This document shows, in pieces, positions 1-11,404 of a stretch of DNA of 64,000 nucleotides. Made by a program: the position numbers and the translations under genes. Each line of letters starts with the position of its first letter. The first letter of the stretch is position 1. Source of the DNA: Gari tellinella (Eukaryota > Mollusca > Bivalvia > Cardiida > Psammobiidae); the NCBI GenBank assembly GCA_922989275.2, contig OV277864.1, positions 22,579,550 through 22,643,549 of the forward strand, written 5' to 3'. The notes beneath the pieces are model-generated. The model was not told where the DNA came from. It saw only the letters and a program-made list of their open reading frames with translations, and did no database searches.

Positions 1-109
1 CACTTTATTGTCTACAACAGCACTCGATATACTAATGCTATACATAATTAAATCAAATAGCGTATATTGGTGCATTACTTTAACTGACAACAAAAACAAA
101 AGAATTTAA

Positions 110-215
110 ACAAAAATGACAGAATTAAAAAGGTGCTCTCAAGATTCAAACCCACGAGCTCAAAACTATTGGCAAGCACCCTATGCCACAACACCATAAA
201 ATAATCACACACACC
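110..215 (-). mobile_element. tRNA-derived SINE head (decayed)
   Basis: On the minus strand an A-box-like TGGCATAGGGTGC is followed about 35 bp later by a B-box-like GGTTTGAATCT. No acceptor-stem pairing for a functional tRNA was seen. Confidence 0.45.
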
Positions 216-597
216 AGCTGCTTGAATTAACAAAAAAGAACATGTCGCAGATGCACTTTTTTGCAATTTTCATTGGTCGTAAGATACTACATGTATATAA
301 AGTAAATTATTAATTATATTATGTATTAATTAATTATATTATATTAATTATATGTATATTAAGTAAAGTGACCTTGTCGGCTCCGACTCCTACTTTTGAG
401 TTTGTTTTTTGTTCAGTTCATAAACTGGAAAGGAGAAGATATAATAAATGATTTATGTTTGAATGTAGAAAACATAAATGTATATAATGTTTTAATGGTT
501 CCCATGGTGGGGATTGCCCCTTTTCTGCACTTACTTTTCTGGCACATTATTATACATAAAAAATTCTGCTATTTGAATCCCAAGCTGGCTGTCGCTT

Positions 598-840
598 AAA
601 CCATTCACCCTCAATGACGCCTTAAAGCGCGTTTGCAAACAGTTTGGTCCTGATCAGACGCCGCGTTACGCGGCGTCTGATCAGGAACCAAACTGTTTGA
701 CACTCGTTTCGGAATTTTGTTAGTCATATTGCCTTAAATTAAACTTTGACACGATATTGCAGACAACAATATTGAAGCAAACGCCAATATTGCTGTAAAG
801 GGGTAAAAACTCACGATAACTTTGACCATGAAAGGGTAAA
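598..840. mobile_element. Family B MITE with central hairpin 636-699
   Basis: Ends resemble CCATTCACCC and GGGTAAAA / GAAAGGGTAAA. The central hairpin pairs CAAACAGTTTGG with CCAAACTGTTTG around CGCGTTACGCG. The right part carries the ATATTGCAGACAACAATATTGAAGCA sector shared with copies near 34.4 and 43.1 kb. Confidence 0.75.
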
Positions 841-1221
841 GGTTTTCAGAATGTTCAATGTAAACATAAAAACCGCCAAGAAGAAAAACAACGACAACAA
901 AAGTATATGGAATAAACCAGTCAGGAGCGGTTCTTAGTCAGCATTGTATTCCTTATAAACAACGTGTGACTTGAGAATTTGATCAATGACATGCCGTATT
1001 ACACTGCGTGAGTACTGTATCTACAAGAGACAGAGCCAACGACTTTAAGGTAAAAAAAGAATTATTTTTAATGTAAGTTGTAACTTACATTTTTTTCATG
1101 TCGCGTCAAACCTTTTTACATGCATGTTAATATTGGGATCTTCAACAATTTTTGTCTGCTACTGCTCCAAAAATAGAGTTTTCAAACATTCTTTTAAAAA
1201 TAAATTAAATGGGTCATGAAG

Positions 1222-1278
1222 ATCATGGTTCCATATGAGACGCCGCGTTATACCTCGTCTCATCTGGACCCAATGGTA
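1222..1278. repeat. Isolated, diverged copy of the shared hairpin
   Basis: GAGACGCCGCGTTATACCTCGTCTC with partly matching arms ending GGTTCC / GGACCC. No family ends can be seen around it. Confidence 0.5.
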
Positions 1279-1357
1279 ATTACCATTTCACTGCTAACGT
1301 ACAGAGTTAAACATTTTTGTGCAGTTGAACTCTTACTTAGCATGACGTCGAATCAGA

Positions 1358-1553
1358 TATAGTCGAAATTCAATATCTCGAAATCGGTTTTGTCGAACAT
1401 ACCTGTATTTCAAAGTTACAACATGGCAAAGCCATGTTTTAACTTTGAAATATTGTAATGCTCAACTAACCCGAGCATGAAAAATGCAGTTCATATGTCG
1501 TACTTTCGGATAGTTTGAGTTAAACGAGTTCGAGATATCGAAGTTCGACTGTA
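1358..1553. mobile_element. Family F MITE (mariner/pogo-like ends)
   Basis: Left end TATAGTCGAAATTCAATATC and right end GATATCGAAGTTCGACTGTA are inverted. A central hairpin pairs TTTCAAAGTTACAACATGGC with the complementary GCCATGTTTTAACTTTGAAA (about 1410-1452). TA at both ends fits a Tc1/mariner-type target. Confidence 0.7.
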
Positions 1554-2073
1554 GATAATCTCCCCAAAACGGCTACATTATATTGACATAAATGCGCTCC
1601 AAACTTTGACCATGTTTCAAACCGTACATTTGTTTATGGGTCACCTTTATAAAAAACTTAGTCGAATTATCCTATAGTTATCTGTTGCTGTTGCTGATTA
1701 AGCGTTTTAAACCAATATGCTTCTAGATTCGACTTTGATAAAAATATTGGATCCAGGTAAGACGCCACTTTGTCCAGATTAATTTAGTCATGATGCCTCG
1801 AATCTTACTTTTAAACAATTTTGCAGATTTAAATTTTTCAAATAGACGATAAAAATGGTGAAAGGGTAAAACACACGTAAATTCTGGCAGTGATCGGGAT
1901 AAACTGTATCCCACCTTAACGTCTTTTGCTTCAAAACCTTGCTGTCTGTGTTTCTGTCAAACTTAAAATTTACGTCATTTTCTTAAAAGAAAACTCAAAT
2001 TTGTTTGGCTAATACATGTATAGTTTGAATCCTTATCAGTGTATTCTGCGTCTAAACATGATCTAAACTGTTA

Positions 2074-2265
2074 TTAACCCTTTACCCAATAAACCGTTTA
2101 TAACATTAAATACAGATGATCACTTAAAGCAGGTTAAAAGTAAAGCAGAATGTGCCTTAAGGCACATTCTGCTTGACTTTCAGCCTGCTTTAAACTACTA
2201 TCTGCTAGGCTATATCAAAACAATATTTATACGCTAAAAGTCGCTTATATGGGGGAAAGGGTTAA
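2074..2265 (+). mobile_element. Family C MITE, TTAA-flanked, hairpin 2123-2194
   Basis: Starts TTAACCCTTTACCC and ends GGGAAAGGGTTAA. The hairpin arms are CTTAAAGCAGGTTAAAAGTA and their near complement, around TGTGCCTTAAGGCACA. Confidence 0.8.
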
Positions 2266-2289
2266 ATAGAAAGGCTTGGCTGAATGATA

Positions 2290-2496
2290 TACCCTTTAAC
2301 CGCCGGAGTCTCATACAATCGACTTTGCAAACAGTTTGAGTCCTGATCAGACGCCACGTAATGCGGCGTCTGATCAGAAACCAAACTGTTTGACACGTGT
2401 ATCATCATTTCTTCGGCCATAAAAACATTGAAGCAGACGACAATAAAGCGGTGAAGGGTTAAACTCCTCACGATTAGTTTGGTGCCGAAAGGGTAA
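2290..2496. mobile_element. Family B MITE, hairpin 2328-2392
   Basis: Ends ACCCTTTAACCGCCG and GGTGCCGAAAGGGTAA. Hairpin with GCGTCTGATCAG right arm and CACGTAATGCGG loop region. Confidence 0.7.
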
Positions 2497-2551
2497 AAAA
2501 GCAATACCACATATCAGACTGGCACATATAAGATATATTTCTAAATATAAC

Positions 2552-2605
2552 TACAGTCGAACCTCGATATTTCGAACTTGCTTCACTCGAAACTATCCGT
2601 ATTTA
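2552..2605 (+). mobile_element. Family F end fragment
   Basis: TACAGTCGAACCTCGATATT followed by TCGAACTTGCTTCACTCGAA matches the F terminal inverted repeat; the other end is missing. Confidence 0.55.
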
Positions 2606-2642
2606 TACAGTTGAAATACACCACGGACTCTCTAAGGCTGCA

Positions 2643-2991
2643 TTGACGAAATGTTGTCTTTTCTACATTTTATTACGGTGCGTTGTGTTTCGTTTACGTT
2701 TAACTCTTTCCTCCCTGAAACTTTAAATGGACAATTCCAGTTTTTGTCTAGTTTCCGATTTTTGTCTAGTCCATTTCTGGCTTTTAAGAGTTGTTTTTGT
2801 CAATTTTGGCATTACTGACAAACAGTGAAGACTCTGATCAGAGGGCTCCTTTTGGAGCCCTCTGATCTGGGCCTTCACTGTTTGCACAGGACAAGTGTAT
2901 TATTCAAATGTACACTGTTTGAAATGACGCCTATATGCGGGACTAGGGTTCAAAGGGTTAAACAGGAAAGAATAACGTTTTCCCCACTGTA
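2643..2991 (-). mobile_element. Family A remnant split by a family D insertion
   Basis: 2643-2699 matches the A inner sector (TTTCTACATTTTATT ... GTTTCGTTTACG) and 2963-2991 matches its end (GGAAAGAATAACG ... CCCCACTGTA). Element D sits between them exactly at the TTTAAA of the A consensus. Confidence 0.75.
2700..2962 (+). mobile_element. Family D MITE inserted in A; hairpin 2819-2884
   Basis: Begins TTAACTCTTTCC and ends CAAAGGGTTAA. Removing it with one TTAA restores the A sequence, direct evidence for a TTAA target duplication. The hairpin pairs CAAACAGTGAAGACTCTGAT with a near complement across GGGCTCCTTTTGGAGCCC. Confidence 0.85.
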
Positions 2992-3175
2992 CGTGTATAA
3001 TAAACCAAACTGACCAGTATCTACATCTACTGATCTTATCATAAATATCTCATAGATCTAAGAAGCAATTGACTATAGTCTTACAAACAAAGTGGCAAAG
3101 TCTTTGATATATCAAGTTGTAATGATCGTGAATCTAGCACTGTTTCACTTCAGGCACGTGGCTTGTTTACGATAG

Positions 3176-3207
3176 TACAGTGAAACCTTTCTATTACGAC
3201 CACTGTT
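3176..3207 (+). mobile_element. Family E end fragment
   Basis: TACAGTGAAACCTTTCTATT plus ACGACCAC matches the E terminal inverted repeat. Confidence 0.5.
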
Positions 3208-3375
3208 TTTATTTTCCTAAATACATGTCACAACTTATTAATGCCGAAAGCAAGTAGTTTGGTCCCTGAGAAGACGCCGAGTTACTTACAAAACTGTTTG
3301 AATTTTAAAAAACATTTAGTTCTAACGCATTTATTTGGAAAGAATAACATCCTCTAACGTGTGATCGTATATAAA

Positions 3376-3625
3376 TACAGTGGAGAATTTGTTATTCTTT
3401 CCCGTTTAAACGCAAACGTACGCAAACGCAAAGCACTAAAACGTAGAAAAGTACAACTTTTGGACAATTCTGATATTTCATGTTTATCTTGGTGGCAAAC
3501 AAGTTAGAGCCTGATCAGACGCCGGGTTACCCGGCGTCTGATCTGGCTCCAAACTGTTTGCACTGCAAATAATAGTTTTAGCGTAAACGCGTTTATTGGG
3601 AAAGAATAACACATTATCCACTGTA
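3376..3625 (+). mobile_element. Family A MITE, full length, hairpin 3496-3560
   Basis: 250 bp from TACAGTGGAGAA to CACTGTA. Shows the family layout: outer inverted end, CCCGTTTAAACGC sector, hairpin around GCCGGGTTACCCGGC, then GTAAACGCGTTTATTGGGAAAG before the right end. Confidence 0.9.
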
Positions 3626-3719
3626 CGTTTACGAGACTAGTTTAAAATAGTGTTTGCCTTTATCCTCATTTGATACATGGACACGTCAAAAGTGGGATTC
3701 GTTATTATGTTCGGATAAA

Positions 3720-3960
3720 TGCAGTGGAGAAGAAATTATTAAAGTAACGGTAATAAAATGTAGAAAATGACGTTATTTTGACCATTCGTTTTCATTTGGA
3801 AACAGTTTGGGGTCTGGCTCCAAAATGTCTGGACGGGAAATAAAGTATTTGGACAAATACATTTTAGTGGAAATAAATACGTATTTTACACTTTAATTCG
3901 GAAAATGATCTGGATCTAAGCTGTTTGACACTCGTACATGTACTAAACCTGAAAGAGTTA
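3720..3960 (+). repeat. Worn element fragments
   Basis: A-like start GCAGTGGAGAAG at 3721, a TAAAATGTAGAAAATGACG sector, and B-like GTTTGACACTCGTACATGTA before a GAAAGAGTTAA end. Confidence 0.35.
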
Positions 3961-3967
3961 AAACATG

Positions 3968-4156
3968 TACAGTGGAGAATCTGTTATTCTTTCCCAATTA
4001 ACGCGTTTACGCTAAAACTATTATTTGCAGTGCAAGCCACCAAGATAAACATGAAATATCAGAATTGTCCAAAAGTTGTTCTATACTACGTTTTAGCGCT
4101 TTGCGTTTGCGTACGTTTGTGTTTAAACGGGAAAGAATAACAGATTCTCCACTGTA
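3968..4156 (-). mobile_element. Family A copy lacking the whole hairpin
   Basis: Both ends are good (TACAGTGGAGAA, TTCTCCACTGTA), but GCAGTGCAA joins directly to GCCACCAAGAT. This removes the central palindrome cleanly (189 bp instead of 250). Confidence 0.85.
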
Positions 4157-4735
4157 GCAGAACAGAAACACAACAGAACACTCATTTTATTTGTACACAA
4201 GATACATTGTACATAGTCAGACGAGCGTACCTGTAAAATGACATACATGCTCTCATCTGTGCTATAAAACTGTTCAAAGTACAATTTTCTATTCCATTGG
4301 TTTAGCCGGTCACGCATGTATGCTCAAAGGACCAACTTAATGTGAAAGTACATGCTGAATCAGAGCAAAGGACGGGTAATATACGAACATCAATATCGAG
4401 AAGTTAGACCTCATCATGCCAAATGATGTCAGCTCATTTGTAAACATTTTCTTTTTGTACTTGTATGTCGTTTAATTCAAGACGTATCAATAAATACTTG
4501 AAACATTTTAGCTTCCGAAATATGATTTAGTAAATCCTCGTTTGATCTGGATCTAAGCTGTTTCAAAGTATTAACTTTATCTCTTGAGTACCTAGCGCGA
4601 CTTGACTAAAACTTGTTCACAATTGGTATCCAAACAGACACTTAAAATATGGTTTGTATTAATACTATATGACTTATCGTATACATATTTTTCTGTCAAA
4701 AGGATTAACATATATAGACGACAATATTTAAACTC

Positions 4736-4850
4736 ATTTACTGCCAAATCCTTATTTAATAAAATACTAGAATTTTGAGAGAAAAGATGTTGATACGAGT
4801 GTCAAGCAGTTAGGATCCTGATCAGACTCCAAACTGTTTGCAAATAAAAA
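4736..4850 (+). mobile_element. Worn family B copy with collapsed hairpin
   Basis: ACTGCCAAATCC start-like sector, ACGAGTGTCAAGCAGTTAGG, then CTGATCAG joined directly to ACTCCAAACTGTTTG, so the loop-proximal arms are lost. Confidence 0.45.
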
Positions 4851-5255
4851 CGATCGCACCATTTACAGAGAAAGAGTATAGCAGACGTTATATTACAACA
4901 ACTGACGGGTAACTATTTTACCGTCGAATATAGGTTCACAGGTATTTTCAAATTATTTTGATCTAGATGAAAGTCATTCGACTTCTTACGATGATTCGGA
5001 TCCAAACTGCTCGATGCTAAAAATGATGTTCGTATTGTAAAATTCAAATATCGGAATTAAAGAAAGAGAAGCTAGCGACATTTTTCAAGCTGGCGGTATC
5101 CTAGCCGTGGAGTATTTAAAGTATTGTACGGGTTAAGGAAGCATATAAGCGGTATTTAATTACGTTCTGTATATATCGTTCGACAGATACAGCTTGACCA
5201 GTATCTGTTAGGATATCTACTAACTGGAGAAAGATAAACCATTCACGCATGTTGC

Positions 5256-5470
5256 TACAGTGGAGAAGACGGTATTTTTTCCCAATAAACGCGTTTACGT
5301 TGAAACGATTATTTACATTGCAAACAGTTTCGAGCCTGATCAGACGCCGGGTAAACCGGCGTCTGATCAGGCTCTAAATTGTTTGCCATTCTGTTTAAAA
5401 GAAATTGCCATTTCTACCTTTGCGTTTCGTTTCGTTTTAACAGGGAAGGAATAATGTATTCTCTACTGTA
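5256..5470 (-). mobile_element. Family A MITE, hairpin 5321-5385
   Basis: TACAGTGGAGAAGACGG to TTCTCTACTGTA, orientation with CCCAATAAACGCG first. Shortened in the AAGATAAACATG sector. Confidence 0.85.
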
Positions 5471-6354
5471 GTACGGGCCCACTTGCCATCGATATATCTA
5501 GTGCGTGTGTGTGTTGAATACTTAAGTTTATACGGCAATGCTTCTGGTTTAACATCTGTGAGCAGAACATCGGTGTTATTGCTGCTGTAATCAACGTGAT
5601 CGGAGGAATCTCAGCAGATTGTCAATTTAACACGGAACATTGCGACACACGTACGCCACTAACTGGCGGCAGATGATCGGCCTTTGAATACCTACAACAA
5701 TTACAAAGTGAAGTAGTTAGAATTGGAAATTAAATGGATATTATAAAATACAATTGATAGTGTGATATTAACAATTATTATAGCGTGTATAGGTAATTTC
5801 GGTGACTTACTATACAAGAAAAATATATTAACCGGCTGATATTGACATGGATTGACGATATAGTAGAGTAATAACAAGCCTATGATAATGAATGGGATAG
5901 TTATATGAGAAATAGACTAGTTTCGTTTTGTAACTATTGAAATGGTTCATTAAAAGAAGAAAGTTGGAACGTGAAGTCAAACAAGGTAAGCATAATGCGT
6001 CTGAAATAAGAAATGATATAATCGTTTGATCCCTTAAACAAACAAGCACAAATCAATTTTAAACAATTGTCGTATGCTTAACTGACCTGAAAAATGTTGA
6101 AATAAGTTACGCTGACCAAGATCCAAACTGTTTGCAAATAACAATTGTACTTGAGGTAAGGCAGTGAAGTAATTAACGGATAATTCTTATTTCAAATAAA
6201 GATTAGTCCATAACTTTGATATTCATGATTGGTTTTAGCAATGTATTACAAAATGACAGACTCTCTTTTTCAAAGGACAAGTGTACTCGTCAAAGATACA
6301 CCGTTTATTAATAAAGATTCAAATCACTAGGATGGAATATTCTAATGTTGGGCG
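5471..6354. other. No gene or clear element seen
   Basis: AT-rich with no long ORF. A D-like tail (ACAAGTGTACTCGTCAAAGA) lies at about 6268-6305. Confidence 0.4.
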
Positions 6355-6436
6355 AAGGGTTGTTTGAAAATAGTTTGAATCCTGATCAAACACGGCTTCA
6401 CGCGGCGTCTGATCAAGATCCAATCTGTTTGCAACC
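6355..6436. repeat. Worn family B hairpin
   Basis: TAGTTTGAATCCTGATCAAAC pairs loosely with GCGTCTGATCAAGATCC and CTGTTTG; loop CTTCACGCGG. Confidence 0.55.
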
Positions 6437-6671
6437 GTTTCAGTTTTTCCTAATTCAAAATATAAAACAAATGAAAGTTGAGAAATAAAACAAGACGGCA
6501 CTTTTCCAAAGCACATGACATCATCAAGTGATGGATTGAAATAAACTTATATCAATGTAGGCACGTGTAGAATAGTTCAATGCTTAAAATTGTTGACGAT
6601 CAGGTTCAATCTGAATGACGACCAGTTTGGACCATATTGCATGCAACAGATACCAACTCACTCGGCTTCTG

Positions 6672-6760
6672 ATTATTATTATTATCATTATTATTATTAT
6701 CATTATTATTATTATCATTATTATTATTATCATTATTATTATTATCATTATTATTATTAT
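6672..6760. repeat. Microsatellite, 15-bp higher-order unit of ATT/ATC
   Basis: Regular repetition of ATTATTATTATTATC, five times plus ends. It opens in several frames as poly-Ile or poly-Tyr and is not coding. Confidence 0.9.
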
Positions 6761-6830
6761 ACCCGATTTATGTAGCGCTCTTTTCATACAGGAGTTGTGG
6801 GTCCAAAACCGCTTCAGGTGAACTTATATA
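6761..6830 (+). repeat. Dispersed repeat shared with 35280-35365
   Basis: TAGCGCTCTTTTCATACAGG and AGTTGTGGGTCCAAAAC recur near 35.3 kb with about 80% identity by eye. Confidence 0.6.
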
Positions 6831-7052
6831 AATACTGTATACGCTGTAACTACATTCGCAGTAAACATGACATACTATTGAATTACATGGAAAAAAAGAA
6901 ATTCCATATCATTAACACGATTATAAAAAAAATATATAGTAAATTTGTAAAACCAACTTTAAAATTATCTAAGCTATTTGCATTGAACAGCATTTCGCAG
7001 CTAACATGTTCGTTTGATGATGAATAGTAGATTTACTTCCTGAATAAGAAAC

Positions 7053-7399
7053 TACAATGCTCCAACCTACAACTACACCCAGTGGGAGACAACGATTATA
7101 ATGTATTGTTCGGAGGGAGTTGTTATAGGGAGGGAAATTGGCTTACATTTGCAAACAGCTTGAATCGAGATCAGACGCCGCGTGACGCAGCGTCTGATTT
7201 TGATTTTAGCTGCTTGTCACTCGTCATTATGGATGTCAAATGTGACTTTGAGAAAAACAGCAGACGATACTTTTAAGCAGATGATATTGCAGCAGTGAAA
7301 GCGTTAGTCATAATTGTCTTGTTTGTGGGAACAGGGGTAAGCGTTGGTGTAAGGAGGGAGTCGTTGTTCGGTGGAACGTTGTAGGGAGGGAGTACTGTA
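7053..7399 (-). mobile_element. Family J MITE with B-type hairpin
   Basis: Reverse orientation of the better copy at 40413-40773. TACAATGCTCCAACCTACAA start, CGGAGGGAGTTGTTATAGGG and GTAGGGAGGGAGTACTGTA end. The hairpin around CCGCGTGACGCAGCGTC is partly decayed. Confidence 0.7.
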
Positions 7400-7515
7400 A
7401 TATACACAACCGATAAAATGGCAGTTTGATAAACTGTAGTGTTTCATTACAAGACAGACGCGAACACACTTAACAGCAATTTATTCAAGCATGTTTTATG
7501 TTAGATGAGAAGTGC

Positions 7516-7688
7516 TACAGTGGAGAAGAATGTTTTATTTCCCAGGAAAATTGTTTGCATTGAAACACATACTTCAAATGCAATCAGTTTGAATCCTGGT
7601 CAGACGCCAGGGTCACTCGGCGTCTGACCAGGCCAAACACTGTTTGCCACGTTGATATAATGAAATCGTCAGAAGTTTTAAAAAGTTG
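7516..7688 (-). mobile_element. Family A copy truncated on the right; hairpin 7581-7646
   Basis: Left end TACAGTGGAGAAGAATG. Hairpin AATCCTGGTCAGACGCC / GGCGTCTGACCAGG with co-varying arms. The right end is replaced by element G. Confidence 0.7.
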
Positions 7689-7854
7689 CCCTGGCTCCGA
7701 GATTACAAAGCATTTTAGTTGAGTCTGAGTGTGTTCCCAAGCATTTGAATGGTCAGATTTGAGCCTAGGCTTAAATCTGACCAATCAAATGCTTGAGAGC
7801 GAGTTTAGACTCAAGTTCAAAGTTTTATAACCTCGGACGCTGTTTTCCACTGTA
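7689..7854. mobile_element. Family G palindromic element
   Basis: Centre GATTTGAGCCTAGGCTTAAATC, with arms CAAGCATTTGAATGGTCAG / CTGACCAATCAAATGCTTG and outer CCGAGATTACAAAG / TTTATAACCTCGG. Ends TTTTCCACTGTA. Confidence 0.75.
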
Positions 7855-9082
7855 TTGTCTCGCGTGTGGGTTAAGTTTCAATCAAATGGGAAATATTAGA
7901 AGCATTTTCAAAAGCCATGGAATCGACAACCCTCGGTGCCTCTGCCTTTCAAAGCAACTTGCCCCTTTCCCGGTCCGGAAATTATTCATACACAACAGAA
8001 AGTGAAAGTAGATTATCATGTTTACTTCAGAATATAGTATTTATTCACTGAAAGTTAAACATTTTCAAATCGTTTACATTCTTTCGTGTAACACCTTTCT
8101 CAAAATGAACCGTTTTTTTAATGTATTGATGGTTATTGTCTTATTGATACATGTAATATCAGATATTGAGTGTTGTTTTCTTGAGCGGATGACGACTGAG
8201 TCAAAGTCTTGGAAACTCGGCTATGACTACAGAGATTCCAAGAGATTGAAACCATCAAAAAGCATACAGTGACCGAGACCTTACAAATACATAAGACAAA
8301 ACACGTCAGGCAAAATGACAGTTTTGTAATGTGCAGTGATTGAAAATAAGGCAGACACCGTCACATTAAACTTCAGATTATTCAAGCATGTCTTTACTTA
8401 AAACAGGTGTTAGGTTAAACGTGCTTAAACAGGATTTACTACAAGTATAAGACTGTTGCTGGAGTTTGATAAAGTAACTTTCAAACAGTCAGCTTAATCC
8501 TGCTAACATTGACATATACAAAGCTTATAATACGAATGTATTCCTTATATAATTCTCTACTCATACACACGGCTTTTAACATTTGTACCATTTCTTCATA
8601 GTGATAGATGTTTATTATTCTATCAAATCTTGATTAAGAATCATGATCGTTAATGCTGCATGCCTTATTATTATTAACATAACGTTGATTACATTTTTTA
8701 ACAAGAGAATGTCGCGATAATCGTTCATCAGTGATGAAAATATAGTATCCTCTGCTAAAAGATGTCAATCATCACATTCGATTCATATCGTTTAACATAT
8801 CGGGGAATAAATATAACAACAAAGTAGGAGTATACGAATTTTTGTATGTCTAGAAAATATAAAACGTCAAACATATTTTGGCAATGTACATTCCTTTGTT
8901 TAATAGTCAACTAACATTGAATTGACTATGTTTGTCTTAACAGCGACATTTATGAATAAAGATATATAATGATATTATGTACACATTCAACGATAACATC
9001 TTAAAACAACCTCTTTTAATTAGTGCTAAATGATTATCCTCAGGAAGTTATTTCCGATGCAGTATGTAACAATGCAATGAAA
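7855..9082. other. Stretch without recognised elements
   Basis: Holds only the weak 55-residue ORF at 8105. 8315-8410 resembles 7417-7490 (AATGACAGTTTTGTAATG, TTATTCAAGCATGT), a possible old duplication. Confidence 0.4.
8105..8272 (+). CDS. Possible small secreted peptide ORF, unrecognised
   Basis: From the ATG at 8105 (context CAAAATGAAC) the ORF encodes 55 residues. The N-terminus looks like a signal peptide: MNRFF, then a hydrophobic stretch (NVLMVIVLLIHVIS), then a mature part starting near CCFLERM and ending in a basic Lys/Arg/Ser segment. An in-frame ATG 87 bp upstream would bury the signal, so the internal start is preferred if the ORF is real. No homology is recognised, and only two cysteines and no clear dibasic amidation site are visible. 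It lies in a stretch free of recognised elements. It may be chance or the first exon of a longer gene. Confidence 0.2.
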   Translation: MNRFFNVLMVIVLLIHVISDIECCFLERMTTESKSWKLGYDYRDSKRLKPSKSIQ

Positions 9083-9410
9083 TATAGTCGAAACTCGATA
9101 ATTCAAACGTTTATAAGTCAAATACACCCATATTAGAAAGTTGAATTGTAAATACAATCGAAACTCGATACTTCAAACTCGCGTTAGTTCCAACATAACC
9201 ATATTTCAAAGTTAAAACGTGGCTAAGCCACGTTTTAACTTTAAACTCCGGATATGTTCGACTCAAGCGACATCAACTTATCAAAATTCAACTTATGGAA
9301 TACTGGTAAGATCGATTTAAGCGAGTCCAAAGTATCGAGTTTCGAGTGTAATTTTAAAGTAAAGGCATGTTCGATCTAAACGAACTCAAGGCATTTGAAT
9401 TACAGTCATA
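9083..9410. mobile_element. Family F element carrying a second F copy inside
   Basis: Outer left end TATAGTCGAAACTCGATAAT at 9083 and outer right TTGAATTACAGTCATA near 9400. The inner copy 9153-9350 (TACAATCGAAACTCGATACT to TATCGAGTTTCGAGTGTA) has its own hairpin, AAAACGTGGCTAAGCCACGTTTT. Confidence 0.7.
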
Positions 9411-9705
9411 AAAATTCGTGTACTCTTGACTTAAGCCATTTCGAGGTATATATACTGAACGTACTCTTTAAATGTTCGTGTTATGTATTTATACCAATTT
9501 GGGAAACAGATAGGAGCTTGGTCAGACTCAGATATACCCGGTGTCTGATATGACTATTGTATGAAGAAGACCCATTGTCTTCTTTACAAATTCGTCTGTC
9601 TGAGAGGAAGAGTGTATTGGCAACTACTATTTAATTGCGTCCAGAACTGTAGCGTGCTTTCTATGGTATTTCATCTATTTTATACAGAAGGAAGCTATTA
9701 CATCA

Positions 9706-9922
9706 TTAACTCCTTCACTGCCATGACGTCATCAAATTTAACTAATTGTCGTTTGCTTCTATTTCTAAAAAACATTTTTTAGGTATTCTGACTTAAGAAA
9801 TATTGAAACGAGTGTCAAACAGTTTGGATCCTGATCAGACGCCGCGTTACGCGGCGTCTGATCAGGATCCAAACTGTTTGCCAATAACTACTGTACTCGG
9901 GGTAAGGCAGTGAAGGGATTAA
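9706..9922 (+). mobile_element. Family B MITE, near-reference copy; perfect hairpin 9816-9880
   Basis: 217 bp from TTAACTCCTTCACTGCC to GGCAGTGAAGGGATTAA. The 65-bp hairpin has 31-bp arms that match at every position around a TTA spacer. TTAA at both borders and CCC-like ends fit a piggyBac-type non-autonomous element. Confidence 0.9.
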
Positions 9923-10312
9923 CGGGATGCGCACTTGTTTTTATAATCCAAGGTGATCGTGGCATGTGCTAACTTGTGGTTTTCACCCACTTATCACAGC
10001 AATGAATGATCTAATTGTTTTATTGCTGATGTGTATTTCATTGTACCAATGAATAGTGTTAATATATTAATAATGGTCCTAGTTTACAAAGTTGTATAGG
10101 GCATAATCATACAACGACAATGGCAACTATATCTTTTATTTCTTTGATCATTCTTATGACATATGAGAAATGCGTGTCAATACTATATATAAATAATGTT
10201 ATTTTTACAATTCGAAGGTTTGAGTTCGAGTGAGGTCTTCAGAAAAATAGGAATAAGCAATATTTAATTGTGTACACAACTTCGACCTGGATGGGCCTAA
10301 AGAGCTTTGTAT
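9923..10312. other. No gene or element seen
   Basis: AT-rich spacer without open frames of note. Confidence 0.4.
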
Positions 10313-10562
10313 TACAGTGGAGAATGTGTTATTCTTTCCCAATAAACTTTTTTACGCTAAAACTATTATTTGCAGTGCAAACAGTTTGGAGCAAGATCAA
10401 ACGCCGGGTAACCCGGTGTCTGATCAGGCTCCAAACTGTTTGCCACCAAGATAAACATGAAATATCAGAATTGTCCAAAAGTTGTACTTTTGTACGTTTT
10501 AGTGCTTTGCGTTTTCGTACGTTTGCGTTTAAACGGGAAAGAATAACAGATTCTCCACTGTA
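10313..10562 (-). mobile_element. Family A MITE, full length
   Basis: TACAGTGGAGAATGTG to TTCTCCACTGTA, 250 bp, hairpin from 10378 around GCCGGGTAACCCGGTGTC. Abuts a B element. Confidence 0.9.
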
Positions 10563-10750
10563 TTGACCCCTTCATTGCCTTACCCCGAGTGCACTAGTAA
10601 TTTGAAAACACGCGGCGTCTGATCAGGATACAAACTGTTTTGCACTCATTTCGATATTTCATAAGTCGAAATAACTTAATATTTAATTTGAGGAATAAAA
10701 GCAGACGACAATTGTTTAAAATTGATGACGTCAGGGCAGTGAATGGGTAA
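10563..10750 (-). mobile_element. Family B MITE with half a hairpin
   Basis: TTGACCCCTTCATTGCC to GGCAGTGAATGGGTAA. Only the ACGCGGCGTCTGATCAGGAT arm remains; the partner arm is missing. Confidence 0.75.
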
Positions 10751-11404
10751 ATCAGTACAAATAGACACAATATCATACACAAAAGAAAAATATGAATGAT
10801 CAGTTTATGTTGTATCAAGTTTGTACAGATATAGGAGATGCCGAAATGTTATTTAAATTCAGATGATAAAATAAATGTAATAACTACTGTGAAATTTCGG
10901 AAAACAAAGGAACATGTTTACACAATATGTTAAGAGTATAATTAGATAAGAAGTAATTGCACATGGGATTATTATATTCAAGCACCGGTTGTAGACTATT
11001 TTGCCACCCACATTATGGTGAAGAGCTGTTATGCTTTAACCAATAAAATATTCTGTGCTGTTCTGTTCATTAGGTAACGGCGTTTACAATAATACCTCAT
11101 TATGTCATTGGAGACCAGACGTATTTTGTTAAGTGCTACAACAGTTGTTATCCAGTTCAAAACGATTACATACTCGGTATATGATAAGAGTTTACGATGG
11201 TATCGATATTAGTTAGTTTAAAAAGTTGTTAAGCGCAAAGAAATTTAGATTTTAACAATGCCGAATTCGACACTCCTTCTAAAGTCAAAATAAACAAAGA
11301 CAGATGACACGGCAATTATAAGCAGGCATCACTGTGGCTGTGTATATAGGTTACGAATATGATACGAATGTGATATGAACCAGAGCAAAATCGACAACAA
11401 GTAA
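10751..11404. other. No gene or element seen
   Basis: AT-rich sequence without a supported feature. Confidence 0.4.

Noticed and set aside
6584..6821. Poly-Ile and poly-Tyr frames
   Set aside because: Produced by the ATT/ATC microsatellite on both strands.
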